Source: Margaritifera margaritifera (taxonomy: Eukaryota > Mollusca > Bivalvia > Unionida > Margaritiferidae). Taken from it: a DNA stretch of 64,000 nt. Below the pieces are notes generated by a model, which was given only the letters and a program-made list of their open reading frames with translations, had not been told where the DNA came from and did no database searches. Below, in pieces: positions 1 through 11,829 of the stretch. The DNA is taken from contig JAQPZY010001688.1 of the NCBI GenBank assembly GCA_029931535.1, forward strand, positions 1,404,501-1,468,500, given 5' to 3'. The number at the start of each line of letters is the position of its first letter. Position 1 is the first letter of the stretch. Made by a program: the position numbers and the translations under genes.

Positions 1-551
1 CGGGCTTTCTTACTTTTGTCTTTATTGCATCGAATCATATTGGACACCTCTACGATTCAGAGCGCGTAAACACTATAGAATTGATCAATATGGATTGTAT
101 CGACTATATTCAAACAAAACAAACACGTAGCTTGGAACCTCGACAGTATTTTTACTCGACACGAGAACTGATACGACAAGAAGATACGATTTTGATGCAT
201 AGTTTCGTGGAGGGAAGGATCGGACGATTTGCTGGATGACTCGGACCTGTAGAGTGCGGCAGCACGAAATACCCCAAACTACCACAACACTAGTAAAATA
301 TAACCCAAGCTGATATTACCAAAATTTTATCTAGATACAAGAAATTTTATTTAACGTTGGTGGTCTGATTAAAATACATATAACACTAGCGCTGTATGAG
401 CTATTTTACCGACATAATATTGTTTCATAATTGAACAGACATGTACACAGGTTGTACATTTTTAGTGCAACAGTACACATAAAGACATTACAGTGTCAAT
501 GGTAAAAGCTGATTAAAAGACCACGCAACATTAGATAAAAAGACTACAACA

Positions 552-845
552 GCAAATTCAACTACAACACAGTAGTAGACAACATGCAAATGTAAAATTA
601 TTTAATTTTATTTATGTATGAACATATGTAACACATCACAGAAAGGAGTACACTTAATAATTTCAATTGGGAATATGACTATTTTATTGCTTAAAAACAT
701 GCACAATGTCCGCGAGTGCAGCCTATTAAAAGACAAGACAGATAAAAAAGACAGTACAGCAGCAAATTCAACTACAACACAGTAGTAGACAACATGCAAA
801 TGCAATTGTTTTTTATTATTATTTTATGTATGAAGATATGTAGCA
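552..845. repeat. Direct repeat of about 85 bp, two copies
   Basis: Copies at about 552-635 and 761-845 share the run CAACACAGTAGTAGACAACA and then a degenerate AT-rich tail ending in a similar TGTA(A/G)CAC. They lie within the left arm of the MULE, before its coding remnant. This is probably internal duplication of subterminal sequence. Confidence 0.7.
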
Positions 846-1082
846 CGTATCTAGTGCATAATTACATAGGTAGGCACGTTCTTAACAAAACCTGTATTAG
901 TCCTCGATGTTTAATATTAGTTGCCCTTTCAGCTTTCGTCCGTTTGCGTTTCCCTGGTTTTCGACCAGCAGAATCTTTCGGTTTTTTCAACTTGTATGCT
1001 CCATTTGTTTTCATTCATCAAGAATGACACAGATTTCCCAAATAATTTATAGTTCCCACTCCCATACAGAGATCGTCTAAAG

Positions 1083-3812
1083 CAGGGGTCGGGAATCTTT
1101 TTGTCTGAGAGAGCCATGGACACCACATATTTTGAAAAGTAATTCTGTGAGAGCCATACATTATGTTTTAAACTAAAAAATTCAAGTAAATGTGTGCATT
1201 TTGTGTAATTTCAACACTAAAATTACAATAATTATGTCTCTGAATTCTTTTTAATAACATTGTTATGCTGTTGCTAATCAATAATAAGTATTTCTTACCA
1301 TTAATGCGACTTCTGGTGCTGCATGGCTTTGCTGATGGCTTTGTAGTCTGGTTGATACGTGGTGAGGTTAAGCTTCATGCAGGAGTTGAGACTTCCATCC
1401 GTTAAACGTGATCGCAGGTTGGTCTTAATGTTCTTTAGATGTGAGAAAGACTGCTCGCATGCATACGTAGAGCCAAACATTGTCAGTACAGCAATACTCA
1501 CACGCTGCAGTGTGTGGTATGTGACGGGAAGCGCGTTCCAAGTTTTGACAATCAGCTGGTCTGCGTGTTGAAGTTTTTTCATTTCTGCCCACTTGTGTTT
1601 ACTCGCCAACTCTGCTTGCTGTCGTGCAAGTCTTTCCAAATCTTCATTCAGTGAATTGAACTTATTCACCCACATGTCTGAGGCCTTCAGGTCAGCAGCT
1701 TGGAGCTCAAAATCTCTGACGGAGACACCGGGGATGCAACTCAGGTCAGTGCTGTCCACTGCACACTCGTGTGGATGGGTGATGAACTTAAAAAGACGGG
1801 TGTGCTCGCGAAATTCTCCAAAGCGCGCTTTAAATGACTGCAGGAGATTAGACGTGAAGCCTGCTAGCTGCTGAAGATTAAGATGTTGAGCAGGGTCACT
1901 TGAGGTGCACGTATCTTTGAACTCTCCCAGTTTTTCAAAGTGTAGTAAACGACCTGTTTCAATGTCGGCGATGAAGAGTTCTAGCTTGTTTTCAAATGCA
2001 AACACTGCTTGTTGCAGGGATAAGATTGTATTTCCAACGCCTTGCATTTTCACATTGAGCTGATTTAGATGTTCAGTCATGTCTACGAGATAATAGAACT
2101 TCAAGAGCCACTCAGTGTCAGCTAACTCGGGATGCTCGACATTCTTCATTTCAAGAAAAGTCCGGATTTCGCTCAGACAAGCCGCAAATCGGCTGAGCAC
2201 CTTCCCCCTTGACAACCAACGCACGTTGCTGTGCAGAAGCAGACCAGGATAATTATTCCCAACCTCATCAAGCAGTGTTTTAAACTGGCGATCATTTAAT
2301 GCTCGGGCAACAATAAAGTTGACTACCCGAACCACCAGAGACATCACCTCACCAAGCTGCTCGCCACACATCTGAGCACAAAGCGCTTCCTGATGTAGGA
2401 TGCAATGAAAGCTTATGATGCGTCTGTTTTCATGCTCACAAAGAAGAGCGACAAATCCTCTGTTTTTCCCCATCATGCACGGAGCACCATCAGTGCACAC
2501 CGAAACAAGTTTATCCATCGGTAGATTTTTTTCTTTAGCGAACTCAGTGAAGGACTCGAATAAATCCTGCCCTCTTGTTGTGCCTTTCATAGACAAAACA
2601 GCAAGATTTTCCTCATGTAGTGTATCACCGACAACATACCTTGCAACCACGCTAAACTGGGATAAATTACTGACGTCTGTTGACTCATCCAAAGCGAGAG
2701 AAAAAAACGGTGCCGCATTTATGTCCTTCACTTGCATTGCCTCAATTTGATTTGACATCATGATGCTACGATCGTGAACAGTTCTTGCCGACAGAGGCAT
2801 GTCTTTTATCCGTTTAATTATTTTGCCCTTATCCGAAAAGTCATCAAAAAGTTCATTGGCAACATCAAGCATGAATGCTTTGGCATACTCCCCATCTGTG
2901 AATGGCTTTCCGTTTCTCACAATAGCTAAAGCGCCAGCAAAGCTAGCCGAATTCCAGTCACCTTGTTGGGTCCAAACACGGATTTGCTGCTGACTAGCTT
3001 GCACTCTTGATAGCAGTTCTTGACATGCTTTCTTCCTGCTGTCTCCCGCAGGATATTTCGATGCAAATGTAGAATGGCGTGTCTCGAAGTGTCGCTTTAC
3101 ATTTGACCGTTTCATAGATGCAATTTTATCACTGCATATCAGACACACTGCAGAACCCGTTCTCTCTACAAAGGCAAATTCCTCTGTCCATTCCTGCTGA
3201 AAAGTACGATACTCATCGTCTTTCTTTCTTTTAGCCATCTTGTGAAAAGGGTTTCTAAAATTAGTTAGCTTACAACGCGATTAAAACGAAAGTTTACTTT
3301 CTGATCCGACGACAATCTGTTGTGCGGACCCTTTTGCACATGCACACATCGGCCGCTATTTTCGAAAGCAATATACGGCAGCCCCACTTGAACAATGTCA
3401 GATATAGACACAACGACATGTATTTTTGCCACTTTTCCACAGAAATCACTGCGAACCGGCTTTCTAGTTCGCGCATTTTTCGTCACGTGAGGGAGTGTAG
3501 AGGTGGCTACTCTTGCAGCATGACTTGCATTTGGAGGTAAGGCAAGAGTTATTTCCCTTTAATTACAATGAATGCAGGGTTGCTATTTTTCTGTCTTTTA
3601 GGTCAGCGGAGTTTATCTCCTTTACCACTTCTGATGCTGAGCTGCAGTAGACTTTAGCTCATTTGTAGAATGAAATGTTGATATGCAATTAATATGTAGA
3701 TCAAAGGAGTCTAAAGAAACATTTTTTTTATAATCGAACATTTGTCTGCGAGCCAGATGCAGCCATCAATAGAGCCACATCTGGCTCGCGAGCCATAGGT
3801 TCCCGACCTCTG
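1083..3812. mobile_element. Complete hAT DNA transposon
   Basis: The left end reads CAGGGGTCGGGAA and the right end, reverse complemented, reads CAGAGGTCGGGAACC. The element is bounded by a perfect 8-bp duplication GTCTAAAG at 1075-1082 and 3813-3820, the diagnostic size for hAT. Subterminal GAGCCA/TGGCTC motifs occur at both ends. Total length is 2730 bp with one uninterrupted transposase gene. It lies inside the MULE coding remnant; the MULE homology continues on either side. The intact gene and perfect duplication point to a young insertion. Confidence 0.93.
1301..3238 (-). CDS. hAT transposase, full length
   Basis: A 645-residue intronless protein that should cut and paste the surrounding hAT element in the nucleus. 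Near residues 30-55 it has a BED-like zinc finger (CLICSDK, then a HFETRH histidine pair). The RNase-H-like catalytic core follows, with LALDESTDVSN (first Asp, about residue 190) and CTDGAPCMMGKN (second Asp, about residue 250), then FHCILHQEALCAQ. The C-terminal hAT dimerisation region contains TYACEQSFSHLKNIKTNLRS, carrying the catalytic-region Glu. Overall it resembles the group that includes the domesticated SCAND3/ZBED5/GTF2IRD2 proteins of vertebrates. The ATG at 3238 is followed at once by a basic AKRKKDD stretch. No stop or frame change is seen, so activity is plausible but not shown. Confidence 0.92.
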   Translation of the reverse strand: MAKRKKDDEYRTFQQEWTEEFAFVERTGSAVCLICSDKIASMKRSNVKRHFETRHSTFASKYPAGDSRKKACQELLSRVQASQQQIRVWTQQGDWNSASFAGALAIVRNGKPFTDGEYAKAFMLDVANELFDDFSDKGKIIKRIKDMPLSARTVHDRSIMMSNQIEAMQVKDINAAPFFSLALDESTDVSNLSQFSVVARYVVGDTLHEENLAVLSMKGTTRGQDLFESFTEFAKEKNLPMDKLVSVCTDGAPCMMGKNRGFVALLCEHENRRIISFHCILHQEALCAQMCGEQLGEVMSLVVRVVNFIVARALNDRQFKTLLDEVGNNYPGLLLHSNVRWLSRGKVLSRFAACLSEIRTFLEMKNVEHPELADTEWLLKFYYLVDMTEHLNQLNVKMQGVGNTILSLQQAVFAFENKLELFIADIETGRLLHFEKLGEFKDTCTSSDPAQHLNLQQLAGFTSNLLQSFKARFGEFREHTRLFKFITHPHECAVDSTDLSCIPGVSVRDFELQAADLKASDMWVNKFNSLNEDLERLARQQAELASKHKWAEMKKLQHADQLIVKTWNALPVTYHTLQRVSIAVLTMFGSTYACEQSFSHLKNIKTNLRSRLTDGSLNSCMKLNLTTYQPDYKAISKAMQHQKSH

Positions 3813-5199
3813 GTCTAAAGTCTATGATTTGTGTTCGTAACTGGGGATAATCTGTCCATAAGTTCCGGAAGTCTAAGTTGATTCCATTCAGTCGCTTGCT
3901 TCAGTCGGTTATTCAGAGATTCGGCATTGTTGTTAGTCCAAAGTTTAGAAATGATTTGGTTTTTCAATGGATTGAAGACATTTTGCAGACAAATACTGAT
4001 CATAGTACATTCTGAATATTGGATATTTGTTGAAATATAACGAGAGATCGTCCTCCCGGTTCGAAAACTCGAGCTCGTCTAGACTGAAAACGAGTCCATC
4101 TTTGTTTTCACTGAAGATACTGTTTACAATTTTTTTCTCGATCTTCCCGACTGGAGCCTAGTTTTTGAAGAAAATGTCCGATATTGTCTTTTAAATGATT
4201 CGTACACGGTAAAAAGACTGCGTTTTGGAAAATTCTTTCTAAGCGCGTTGCTCATAGCCTTTTCATCGTCTGTGAAGAATGTAAAATTGTCTGAATCCAG
4301 TTTCCATCTTGCGTGTGAAAAAAAGTATGGTAGGTGCTATTTTCACCATCCTAATCAAGGCAAAGAGGTCATAGGAAGACTGGGTACTGATTGGTTTTCC
4401 TGCTAATTATACTCCTATTTTTGTACGACATGATGGTGACAAACACTTTACCTAAATTTAAAGTTATGTCTACACCAATAATACTACTGTTGGTACCGAA
4501 ACAGTTTTTCTTTAAATCTAAGAGCTGCTTCTCACTATATTAAATAATTACAGGTTGTTTTCCTTTAGTAAGAATCACTTTTTGCACAAATTGATTTTCG
4601 TTCAGTTGTCCAATAATAGATAATATGTTATCGGCAACGTTGCTGCTTGGCACATGACCAGTTATTTTCTTTTTATGTTCCTAGTATAGTTTGTCCCGAA
4701 GTTGAGCTGATTTTGGGGTCAGAAAGCTGTTTTCACTAGTTCAGTGGACTTTTTTTCATCCCAACTTTTTCAAACGCAGCCTGCAGCACATTGGGGTCGG
4801 TTCATCTGTACGCTTCACCCGATTTGGAATTTCCATGCGGGTGATTTTGGACAGATTGTATGGTGCCTACCTATTCTACAACAGCCCAAGTTTTTAGGAA
4901 TGACAATTGCTCTGCCGCAGTTTGACCGACATGTTCTCATTACCAGACAGCAATATAGAAGCCGCGTTAAATAGACAATCGCCGTCTCCTCTTGTGTTCA
5001 GGGGATTTCCCACAATATCCTTGACGTACTCCTCACTCATTTCAACAGTGACTGGATCAACATCAGGGAACTCTGTTGGTGGTTCGTCCGGTATTACTAG
5101 ATTTGGTTTAAACAGTAACTCCCGACAAACCGCTTCATTCAGTTTGTCAAAGTTTTTGGTTGCAGCAGCCTGGCAGAAAATAGACATTATATTACAAGT

Positions 5200-6889
5200 T
5201 AATTCAGTTGTATTTTCGCTATTGTCATTTATTCATTCTTCTTTCCTTCCTTATTTATTTTGTATGGCTATAATTAATATTTTGCCGATTGAACTATTGC
5301 TGCAAAGGTTTCAAAGCTTGTTAGCAAGACTTCAAGGCTGCATAATTAAGTGTTACAAATAAAACATAAAAAAATACTTTTCCTCGGCACAAATGTGATG
5401 TCAGAGGAAATTGCAATACATGTCCAGGTAAATAAAATAGATATAAAATAAATATTTTTTAAAAATTGAAAATATTGTTATAGTGTCACTATATTTCCGT
5501 GGTATTTGCCTGTCCGAAATGATAGAAATCGGTACACCAAATAATTATATCGTGTATTTGCGATCATTTATTACGCATCGAGGAAATACACATATTCTCT
5601 TTTGTGCGTTTGCTTTATGTGGAAAGGAGAGTATGGGAATGTCTATGTATGGAAAGTTAGAAAGCGCTTTTTATTTGCTTCTTACTATGTTCCCTTGTTC
5701 TCTTTTTCATGTACGACATAAGAATTTTCCAAGCAAGAGACGAATACAGATTATTATTATTATTATATACATTTTTCAACTATTCAGTTAATAGCGCTGA
5801 TGTATTTTAACCCGAGCCGCCTTCTTGACGGCAAGATTCATTAGCCGTAGTAAATAACTTTTATCAAGCTATAACAAAAATTGTCGATTAACATTTCTAA
5901 ATAAATTTGGAAATTGTGCATTAATATGGCGGTATTTGGCATTTTTTTTTTTTATCAATAACAAAAAATATATTATGATGATAGTAACCATAAGAAAATA
6001 AGTTCTGAACTTGCTTCCTTTAGGCGACGTTGTAAATGTATATCTGTAATTGTAACTTACTTTCTTCAGTCGCTGCATTCCCATCGTGTAATCAAATTCT
6101 GCTCAGTCTAATGTGCGACACGAGACACGTACATAATCCAACTCTAAATCTCCCCATATTTGTGTACAATTTACAGTCAGTGGCACAACTGAATCTGCAT
6201 GCACCACAGGGATATCTTGAACTACGCTTCTTATCGAAATTTGCCATCATGTTATATCAAACACAGTAAGTACTATCAAAATAGCCAAGATCTGCAACGT
6301 TCAAGATAGCTTGCATACTGAACAAGAATGTGGCATTGTTTTAAAGTTAGCTTTAAATATCATCTTCTCATAATAATGAAATTTCTCAAACATCTAAACG
6401 TAATTGATTTATTGTTCCCATCCGAAAAATATGATACGAAAACCATTTAGTCATCTACGTCGGCCTACAACAAAGCGGTGAGTTAACAAAACTGTTGATT
6501 GATCTATTATTACCTGGTTCTTAAATCCTTGGTTGACATATGGTCACAATTAACAAGGCAAAGGTGTAATTGGCACGTTCGCTCTATTGAATTGTTATTG
6601 TTGTCATCATATGACCTGTACATGGTTGAAATTCTGCCTGCGGGAAAGTAGTCGTAATTGACTTGTAATGGAGAAACCTTGCCTGTAGCATACAGAGGGT
6701 CGGTGGTTCTACCCAAGTACCAGAAAATATATATAAAAAAAATTCTCAAAATTAATAAAATACTGTCGACATGCATTACGATTATACAAGTTTCACCATA
6801 CCTATATAGTGTTATTCTTTCATATGATTTAGCTATTTATCCTATAATTTACATATAGCATACTTTTTGGTTTCGACATCTAGATTTAG
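5200..6889. other. Right arm of the MULE, no gene seen
   Basis: AT-rich sequence with simple runs (ATT repeats near 5753, a T run near 5942). I see no coherent protein family in any frame. It belongs to the MULE because the right terminal repeat lies beyond it. Confidence 0.5.
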
Positions 6890-6946
6890 GGCCATATTTT
6901 ACTAGTTTTGGGTGGTTTGGGGTATTTCGTGCTGCCCTGTAGAGTG

Positions 6947-7680
6947 GGGGGTTCATCCGATACAACATGGTTTAAAAGCATAGCGTTACCGTCATAAAAA
7001 ACGTATTAGTTAAGTGAAATTTGTTATCATTTAATGTGAATATACACAAGTTATTTGACATAAGTGTTTACGTTCAGTACAACGGTACAAGATTGAAATA
7101 AACTTCTAAAAAAAAATGTTTTTTTCCCCTGTACTTCTATACTAGGATGGGTCAAGTAAAATTGATATATGGTAGTATGGGTTAATGTGGAGCAAGTATC
7201 CGTTCATTTTGAAAGTAATTCGGAATATAAATAGATATGGGCATTGTGGCACCAAAACGGCGTAAAAGTGACTGATATATCACAGAAGCTGTGGTATTTG
7301 TGTTAGCATGTGACGTAAGTAACGAAGAGTGGATTATTATTTCAAGATAGACACTGGAAAGTTTTCATAGCAGTATTTCTTTTTTAGTTGCGAACAATCT
7401 TTTCGGCCATCTTTGTTTTAAAATGGTCGACACTTGCACAAATATATTTTTCTTTAATTACTAAGAAATATTAAAATGATACAAAATAAGCACAAGTAGT
7501 TTGATTAAACGAGATTTAAGGCCGGCAGGCCGATTACTGTTCCTAAACACACTTGTAAATATCCCGCGTTTTTGCTAATGAGGAATTTTGCGCACGCGTG
7601 TGATTGTCACTGGGTTACTGTCATCTGAGCAAATGATGATACTGAAGTGGCTGGTGAATAGTACACGGATATTTCACTTG
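6947..7680. other. Intergenic, nothing recognised
   Basis: AT-rich sequence with no credible reading frame, RNA gene or terminal repeat that I can support. Confidence 0.4.
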
Positions 7681-8600
7681 CATACGGCAATCGATCACAT
7701 GGTCGCTTGCATGATGTTGCGTACAATTATGTATTATTAAATATACATCTGCTAAATGATGGTCTGTTGCATGCTGATGTTTGTCTACAGAACGAGGATA
7801 CTTCTCCGTCCGGAAACGCAACTGCAATATCGCCTTGCGATACACACGATCGCGAGTCATTGAACGACTGTGAGTTATTGTACGATCGCAATTCATTGTA
7901 CGATAATGTATTGTTGAACGATTGTAATTGAACGATTGTATATCGTTTAATGATGATGTAGATGATTGTGTAAACGATGGTGTTGATTATAAATATTGCA
8001 GTAGTTTGTCAACAATTCATCATTTGAAATATGATTTTACTGTTCAGTTTGTTCAATATGGGCGTCTTTATCAAATGACACGAATACTCAATAACTGGTA
8101 CCCCAACGAACATGGTACTACAATTAATCAACTCCTGCAAACTGTCCAAAACGCAATGACCAATATTGATATTGCCACAGTTGATTTGATTGTCGCGATT
8201 GATAATGAAAGTAGATTTGTTGTTGATACACCATTTATTGACAAAATTCAGAAACAGCGTTATTTCGCCAGTTATTACGATCACGGGGGTGCACGCAATG
8301 TAGCCACCGATACGTTTGTGGAATTGTCGACACAACACAAGTGATCGGCAAAACGTGCATGATCCCGGTGGAATTGCATTTGAACGATCTGTTGTTGATC
8401 GACTTAAACAATCGGCACGACTACGACTTCCGACAATATCTGATATTTGGAACGAAATAACTCTAGTCGAACAAGTATGCATCCCTGCCAACATTGAAAA
8501 AAATAAAAATCAAAAGTTTGCCCCCAAATCACCATTAAAAATCGGGGGGGGGGGGGGGCAGGGTAAAAATGAAGGACGTACAAGATTAAGGTGTATATAT
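7681..8600 (+). pseudogene. Decayed coding-like sequence, family not recognised
   Basis: Base composition is less AT-rich than the flanks, and the plus strand reads as ordinary protein over 7928-8344 (for example NNWYPNEHGTTINQLLQTV). It then continues in another frame at 8316-8500 (DPGGIAFERSVVDRLKQSAR). The two stretches overlap by a frame change, as in a pseudogene. Short TGAACGATTG-type repeats occur at 7855-7945. It ends near a G12 run at 8545. A remnant of an endogenous virus or of a large transposon is possible, but I recognise no domain. A minus-strand frame over the same DNA looks less protein-like. Confidence 0.35.
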
Positions 8601-8774
8601 CGTGATGTGTTAATTTTGTAAATCTACTTTTTTGTTTGACACCATTTTATGCGATCAATCATAATCCTGTTAAATAAGCAATGAATCAGAATGAAATGAA
8701 TGGCCAGAGAGATTTAAAGGAACAGAGAGATGCTGAGAGATAGGCAAAAAGAGAACTTTTTTGAAGCTGAAGCT

Positions 8775-9420
8775 GTTTATGTGCAAAAATGTACAAAATT
8801 ACAAAATTTGTTGTTCGAGTCCATTGTACGTTGCAGATTTGCATTTCTGTAAAAGTTCATCATTTATTGGTCATTGGGTGCCGAATTTGCTAACAACAAT
8901 AGCTTCCAGTGTTGATGCCGACAGACTGACTCTTTGGTTGGTGCTGTGTTTTTTTCTTCTTCTGACCCTTATGAAGGCTCTCTCAGCATTTCTGTTGCTG
9001 TGTGATATTGAGAGTATGTATAGCATTACTCTCCCAAGGGTTGGAAACAACAGTTGACCAGTTCCATCCTTTAATTTTCTGATTGCAACCCACTGACGAT
9101 CTGCTCTTTCCACATGCAATTCTGTATCAAAGTTCTAGCTTTGGTAAAGCTGAAACTGCCCATGCAGTTTATCAGTGATGATTTCTTCCATTCGGCTGGG
9201 AAAAAAGGCCAAGTACTTCTGTGATACCACATATCGTTTTGACGCATCTGCAACGCTTGCATGAATAAGCAAGTCATCCTTCAGTGGACATTTTTCTTTC
9301 ATATATGACAGAGATTTGATTAGAAATGCCCTGCAGTGCATACTCGTCTCTAAACGATCTTTAGCATTCATCTTCTCTACAAGTTTAGTTGTTGTCCCAC
9401 CCAAGTACAAGTACTGAGAA
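8775..9420 (-). pseudogene. hAT transposase C-terminal fossil
   Basis: The minus strand gives the C-terminal part of a hAT-type transposase in two or three frames. 9410-9135 includes PLKDDLLIHASVAD, and 9119-8871 includes VMLYILSISHSNRNAERAFI, matching the hAT dimerisation signature in which a Ser-Asn-Ala/Cys-Glu-Arg run precedes the last helix. Frames change near 9135. No N-terminal part and no terminal repeats were found. It is the same kind of fossil as the one at 58.3 kb and different from the intact hAT at 1.1-3.8 kb. Confidence 0.65.
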
Positions 9421-9739
9421 GATAAGTACTAACTTTCATCTTTTAAATCAATTGCTGCGATGTCTGACAGACAGTCTGTCTTGTCACCAATGTACTTTAT
9501 TTTAAAAATAATTCATCAATTCCTTTTCTTCTCTATTTCGCTTTTTGTTGAGAAACTTATCGATGATTATGACTCCGAGATTCGCTGATGGGATAAAGAG
9601 AGTCACCATGTGAATCAATTGCTTTTCTAAGGGCGGTCAAAAGCCGGAAATCGGATAAAATATTTATTTTTTTCCCGGGGAGTTTAAAAACAGAGATTTT
9701 TGTATATAACAAAATTGGGAGATGTAAAAAAAATCGTGA

Positions 9740-10310
9740 TTCTCCACGTTTTTTTCGGTCGGGTTGTCATGTCTGTTTATGTGGCAAATAACGGCTACGA
9801 CGAATCGTTTGTATTCGTTTAACATCACTGACACACGTACGTTAAAACTTGTACGGGTTCACGCAAGTGCAACCGGGAACAGCGCCAACGAACGAAATAT
9901 CAAACGAGCAATATTCGATTGTGTGGAATCCAAAAATGTTGTTTGTGCCAGCGGACTTGTGCATTGGCCACATTGAACTGTGATGAACTTCATTGGGACA
10001 TTACTCGTATCGAGGAGTTAAAGAATAAATTATTTCGTGAAGAGCAACTGAAGATCGCGGATGTGCGCGGATGCCCTTACCGTCGCCAATATACGCGCGG
10101 CTGCAGCATTATACCTTGCTCGGACAATGGCGGAAATGGACGGTATTGGGGCCCATCTGCCCACTAGCTCTAACAACATTGGCGGGACGTATTCAGCAAC
10201 AAATTCCTACTCTCATTGATGATCATGTACTCGAATACAATGTGGAAAAAACAGTAGCCCCGCATATCATCGATCAGATGAAAGGTCAGATTTGTGGAGT
10301 GGTTTAATTG
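9740..10310 (+). pseudogene. Decayed coding-like sequence, unidentified
   Basis: Three overlapping plus-strand frames each read as protein in turn: 9764-9976 (SANERNIKRAIFDCVESKN), 9975-10070 (ELHWDITRIEELKNKLFREE) and 10071-10307 (LPSPIYARLQHYTLLGQWRK, ending in QMKGQICGVV). The handover from one to the next suggests one ancestral reading frame with small indels. GC content is higher than in the neighbouring AT-rich DNA, as in the block at 7.7-8.6 kb, so both may derive from one inserted element. I recognise no domain. Confidence 0.35.
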
Positions 10311-10319
10311 CCACATGTG

Positions 10320-11293
10320 GCATGATAATAATCAGTGCATTGCCAGTTTGTACTTGGCAAACTATGGCGTAATTATCATATTGATTGCTGGCCATCGGAA
10401 AACGAATGTGATAACGCCATCGGTCTCGCGATAATTTCTTTTGTCAAAAATGTGCTGCAGGTCAATATAATTATTGAATGTCATACACGCATCCAGTTGC
10501 AAGTTGGACAGTGTCAATTGATACGTTTGTTCGTGCCATAAATTGTCATCGAGATTATTCCAACACCAACGACACAATAATATCATTGTGGACCAGGTTT
10601 CATTACAGTGACTTTGCCATACAATGGCACATAGCTGTACATACATTGTAGTTACACGCTGTTGAATTGCAAACAAAGACGCTCGCGAGTGATTGTTGAT
10701 AGTGTGCGAACGTCTTTTTGAATAAGCTTAATGTGCTCGTAATTTCCCACGTATTCGAAACTGCTGGTGTAACACTAACATACCAGTGCTGGGACCGTAT
10801 CGTCCTGCGCCGGGTAGTTGATACCAAGACAATCTATCGCGAGTGCTCGATGGCGTAATATATACGTAATTAGTGTGTTGCAGTATTATCTGCGACTGTA
10901 ACCGAACCGCAATCGTAAATGAATATTGTCAGAATAATTTGTTTCAACATTGGTCATGATAAAATGGTAATTACAGGACACACGAGTCGTGTAAATGCAA
11001 CGTTGTAACTGTTGACCGCTGGTACAAGCCATTACGAAGGTGAAATTCAAATTTGACTTGGCAAGTGAATGTATACTACAATGCAGAGTTTACCAATCAA
11101 AGGCGTGTGTGGTCGTGCCGGATTCTGGCAAAGATGGATTACTCACCACTATATGTGCGCTGCAACCAGAGCGAGTAAAAATCTAATTCGCAACAGCATT
11201 GCGCGAGGCGGCCGTAAATACATCCCACAGGTGTTGATAGATCTTGTCGCGACGGCAATTTCCACTGTACCAATACTCGGCTATTTGCGGTTA
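10320..11293 (-). other. Possible decayed coding sequence on the minus strand
   Basis: 10676-10362 on the minus strand encodes about 100 residues of normal-looking composition (for example CRWCWNNLDDNLWHEQTY), and 10827-10603 overlaps it in another frame. It may be part of the same inserted block as 7.7-10.3 kb. From 10850 to 11293 I see nothing beyond short frames. Confidence 0.25.
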
Positions 11294-11301
11294 CACTAAT
11301 A

Positions 11302-11467
11302 CAGGGGTCTCCAAACTACGGCCCGCAGCTTCGATTTGTCCGGCCCGCAAAGTGTTGTACTTTTTTAAAACGATTTTGCATATTTAAATTTGTCACAGTC
11401 GCTTCGGCCCGCAAACTTTTTCAAAAATCTAACATGGCCCTCGTCTTATAAAGTTTGGAGACCCGTG
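11302..11467. mobile_element. Short hAT-type MITE
   Basis: A 166-bp non-coding element begins CAGGGGTCTCCAAACT and ends with the inverted form AGTTTGGAGACCCGTG. The flanks CACTAATA (11294-11301) and CACTAGTA (11468-11475) match at 7 of 8 bases, fitting a slightly aged 8-bp hAT duplication. Inside it GGCCCGCA motifs recur. Confidence 0.85.
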
Positions 11468-11829
11468 CACTAGTATAAGATTTTTGCGGGGAGTCAAAAC
11501 CGTGGACAGTAACCAGTTATATTGGAAATAACGGTGGGATGATTGTTGCAGCTGCTTGGTACTGACTACTTCCGTAATCAGCTCAATCGTGATATTTTGT
11601 CTGATTTAATAAAATACAACGGTGAAAGCATGCTGTCAAGTAGAAAAAAGTCACGGGGTATATAGTAGAGAATTTGGGATTAGGAACCGTAATCGGTCGG
11701 CTGGTCTCACACCCCATTATCGCACTAGTGCACAAAATCAATTTATTTAACTACTGGTCAACATTTTATTGATGAATGTCCTCAAAATGTCGAAAGAAAA
11801 AAAAAAAGGTGAATGTAAATAACTTGTTT

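Larger units (their letters stand above)
890..5190 (-). pseudogene. MULE transposase with OTU domain, broken
   Basis: Reading right to left, 5187-4894 encodes an OTU-type start with the signature GDGDCLFNAAS, where the Asp-Gly-Asp-Cys stretch is the usual catalytic cysteine region of OTU proteases. Near 4300-4240 another frame gives FFTDDEKAMSNALRKNFP, which resembles the MULE catalytic domain around the second acidic residue. 4003-3815 gives NNNAESLNNRLKQATEW, a MULE C-terminal motif. The gene then meets the hAT; on its far side at 1075-900 it resumes with RRSLYGSGNY followed by a Lys/Arg-rich tail. Frames change several times and stops occur, so it is not functional. OTU-MULE fusions are a known animal and plant type. 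Confidence 0.75.
257..6936. mobile_element. Mutator-like (MULE) transposon, decayed and split by a hAT
   Basis: The two ends are inverted copies of each other over about 45 bp: the left end reads GGCAGCACGAAATACCCC from 258 and the right end is its reverse complement ending at 6936. Both are bounded by the 10-bp direct repeat CTGTAGAGTG (247-256 and 6937-6946), close to the 9-10 bp duplication usual for Mutator-like elements. Inside, on the minus strand, lie remnants of an OTU domain and a MULE transposase. The hAT at 1083-3812 was inserted later, so the original element was about 3.9 kb. The superfamily call rests on duplication length plus protein content. Confidence 0.8.

Noticed and set aside
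8009..8494. 161-codon minus-strand frame
   Set aside because: It overlaps plus-strand sequence that looks more protein-like; neither matches a family, so it was not listed as a gene.
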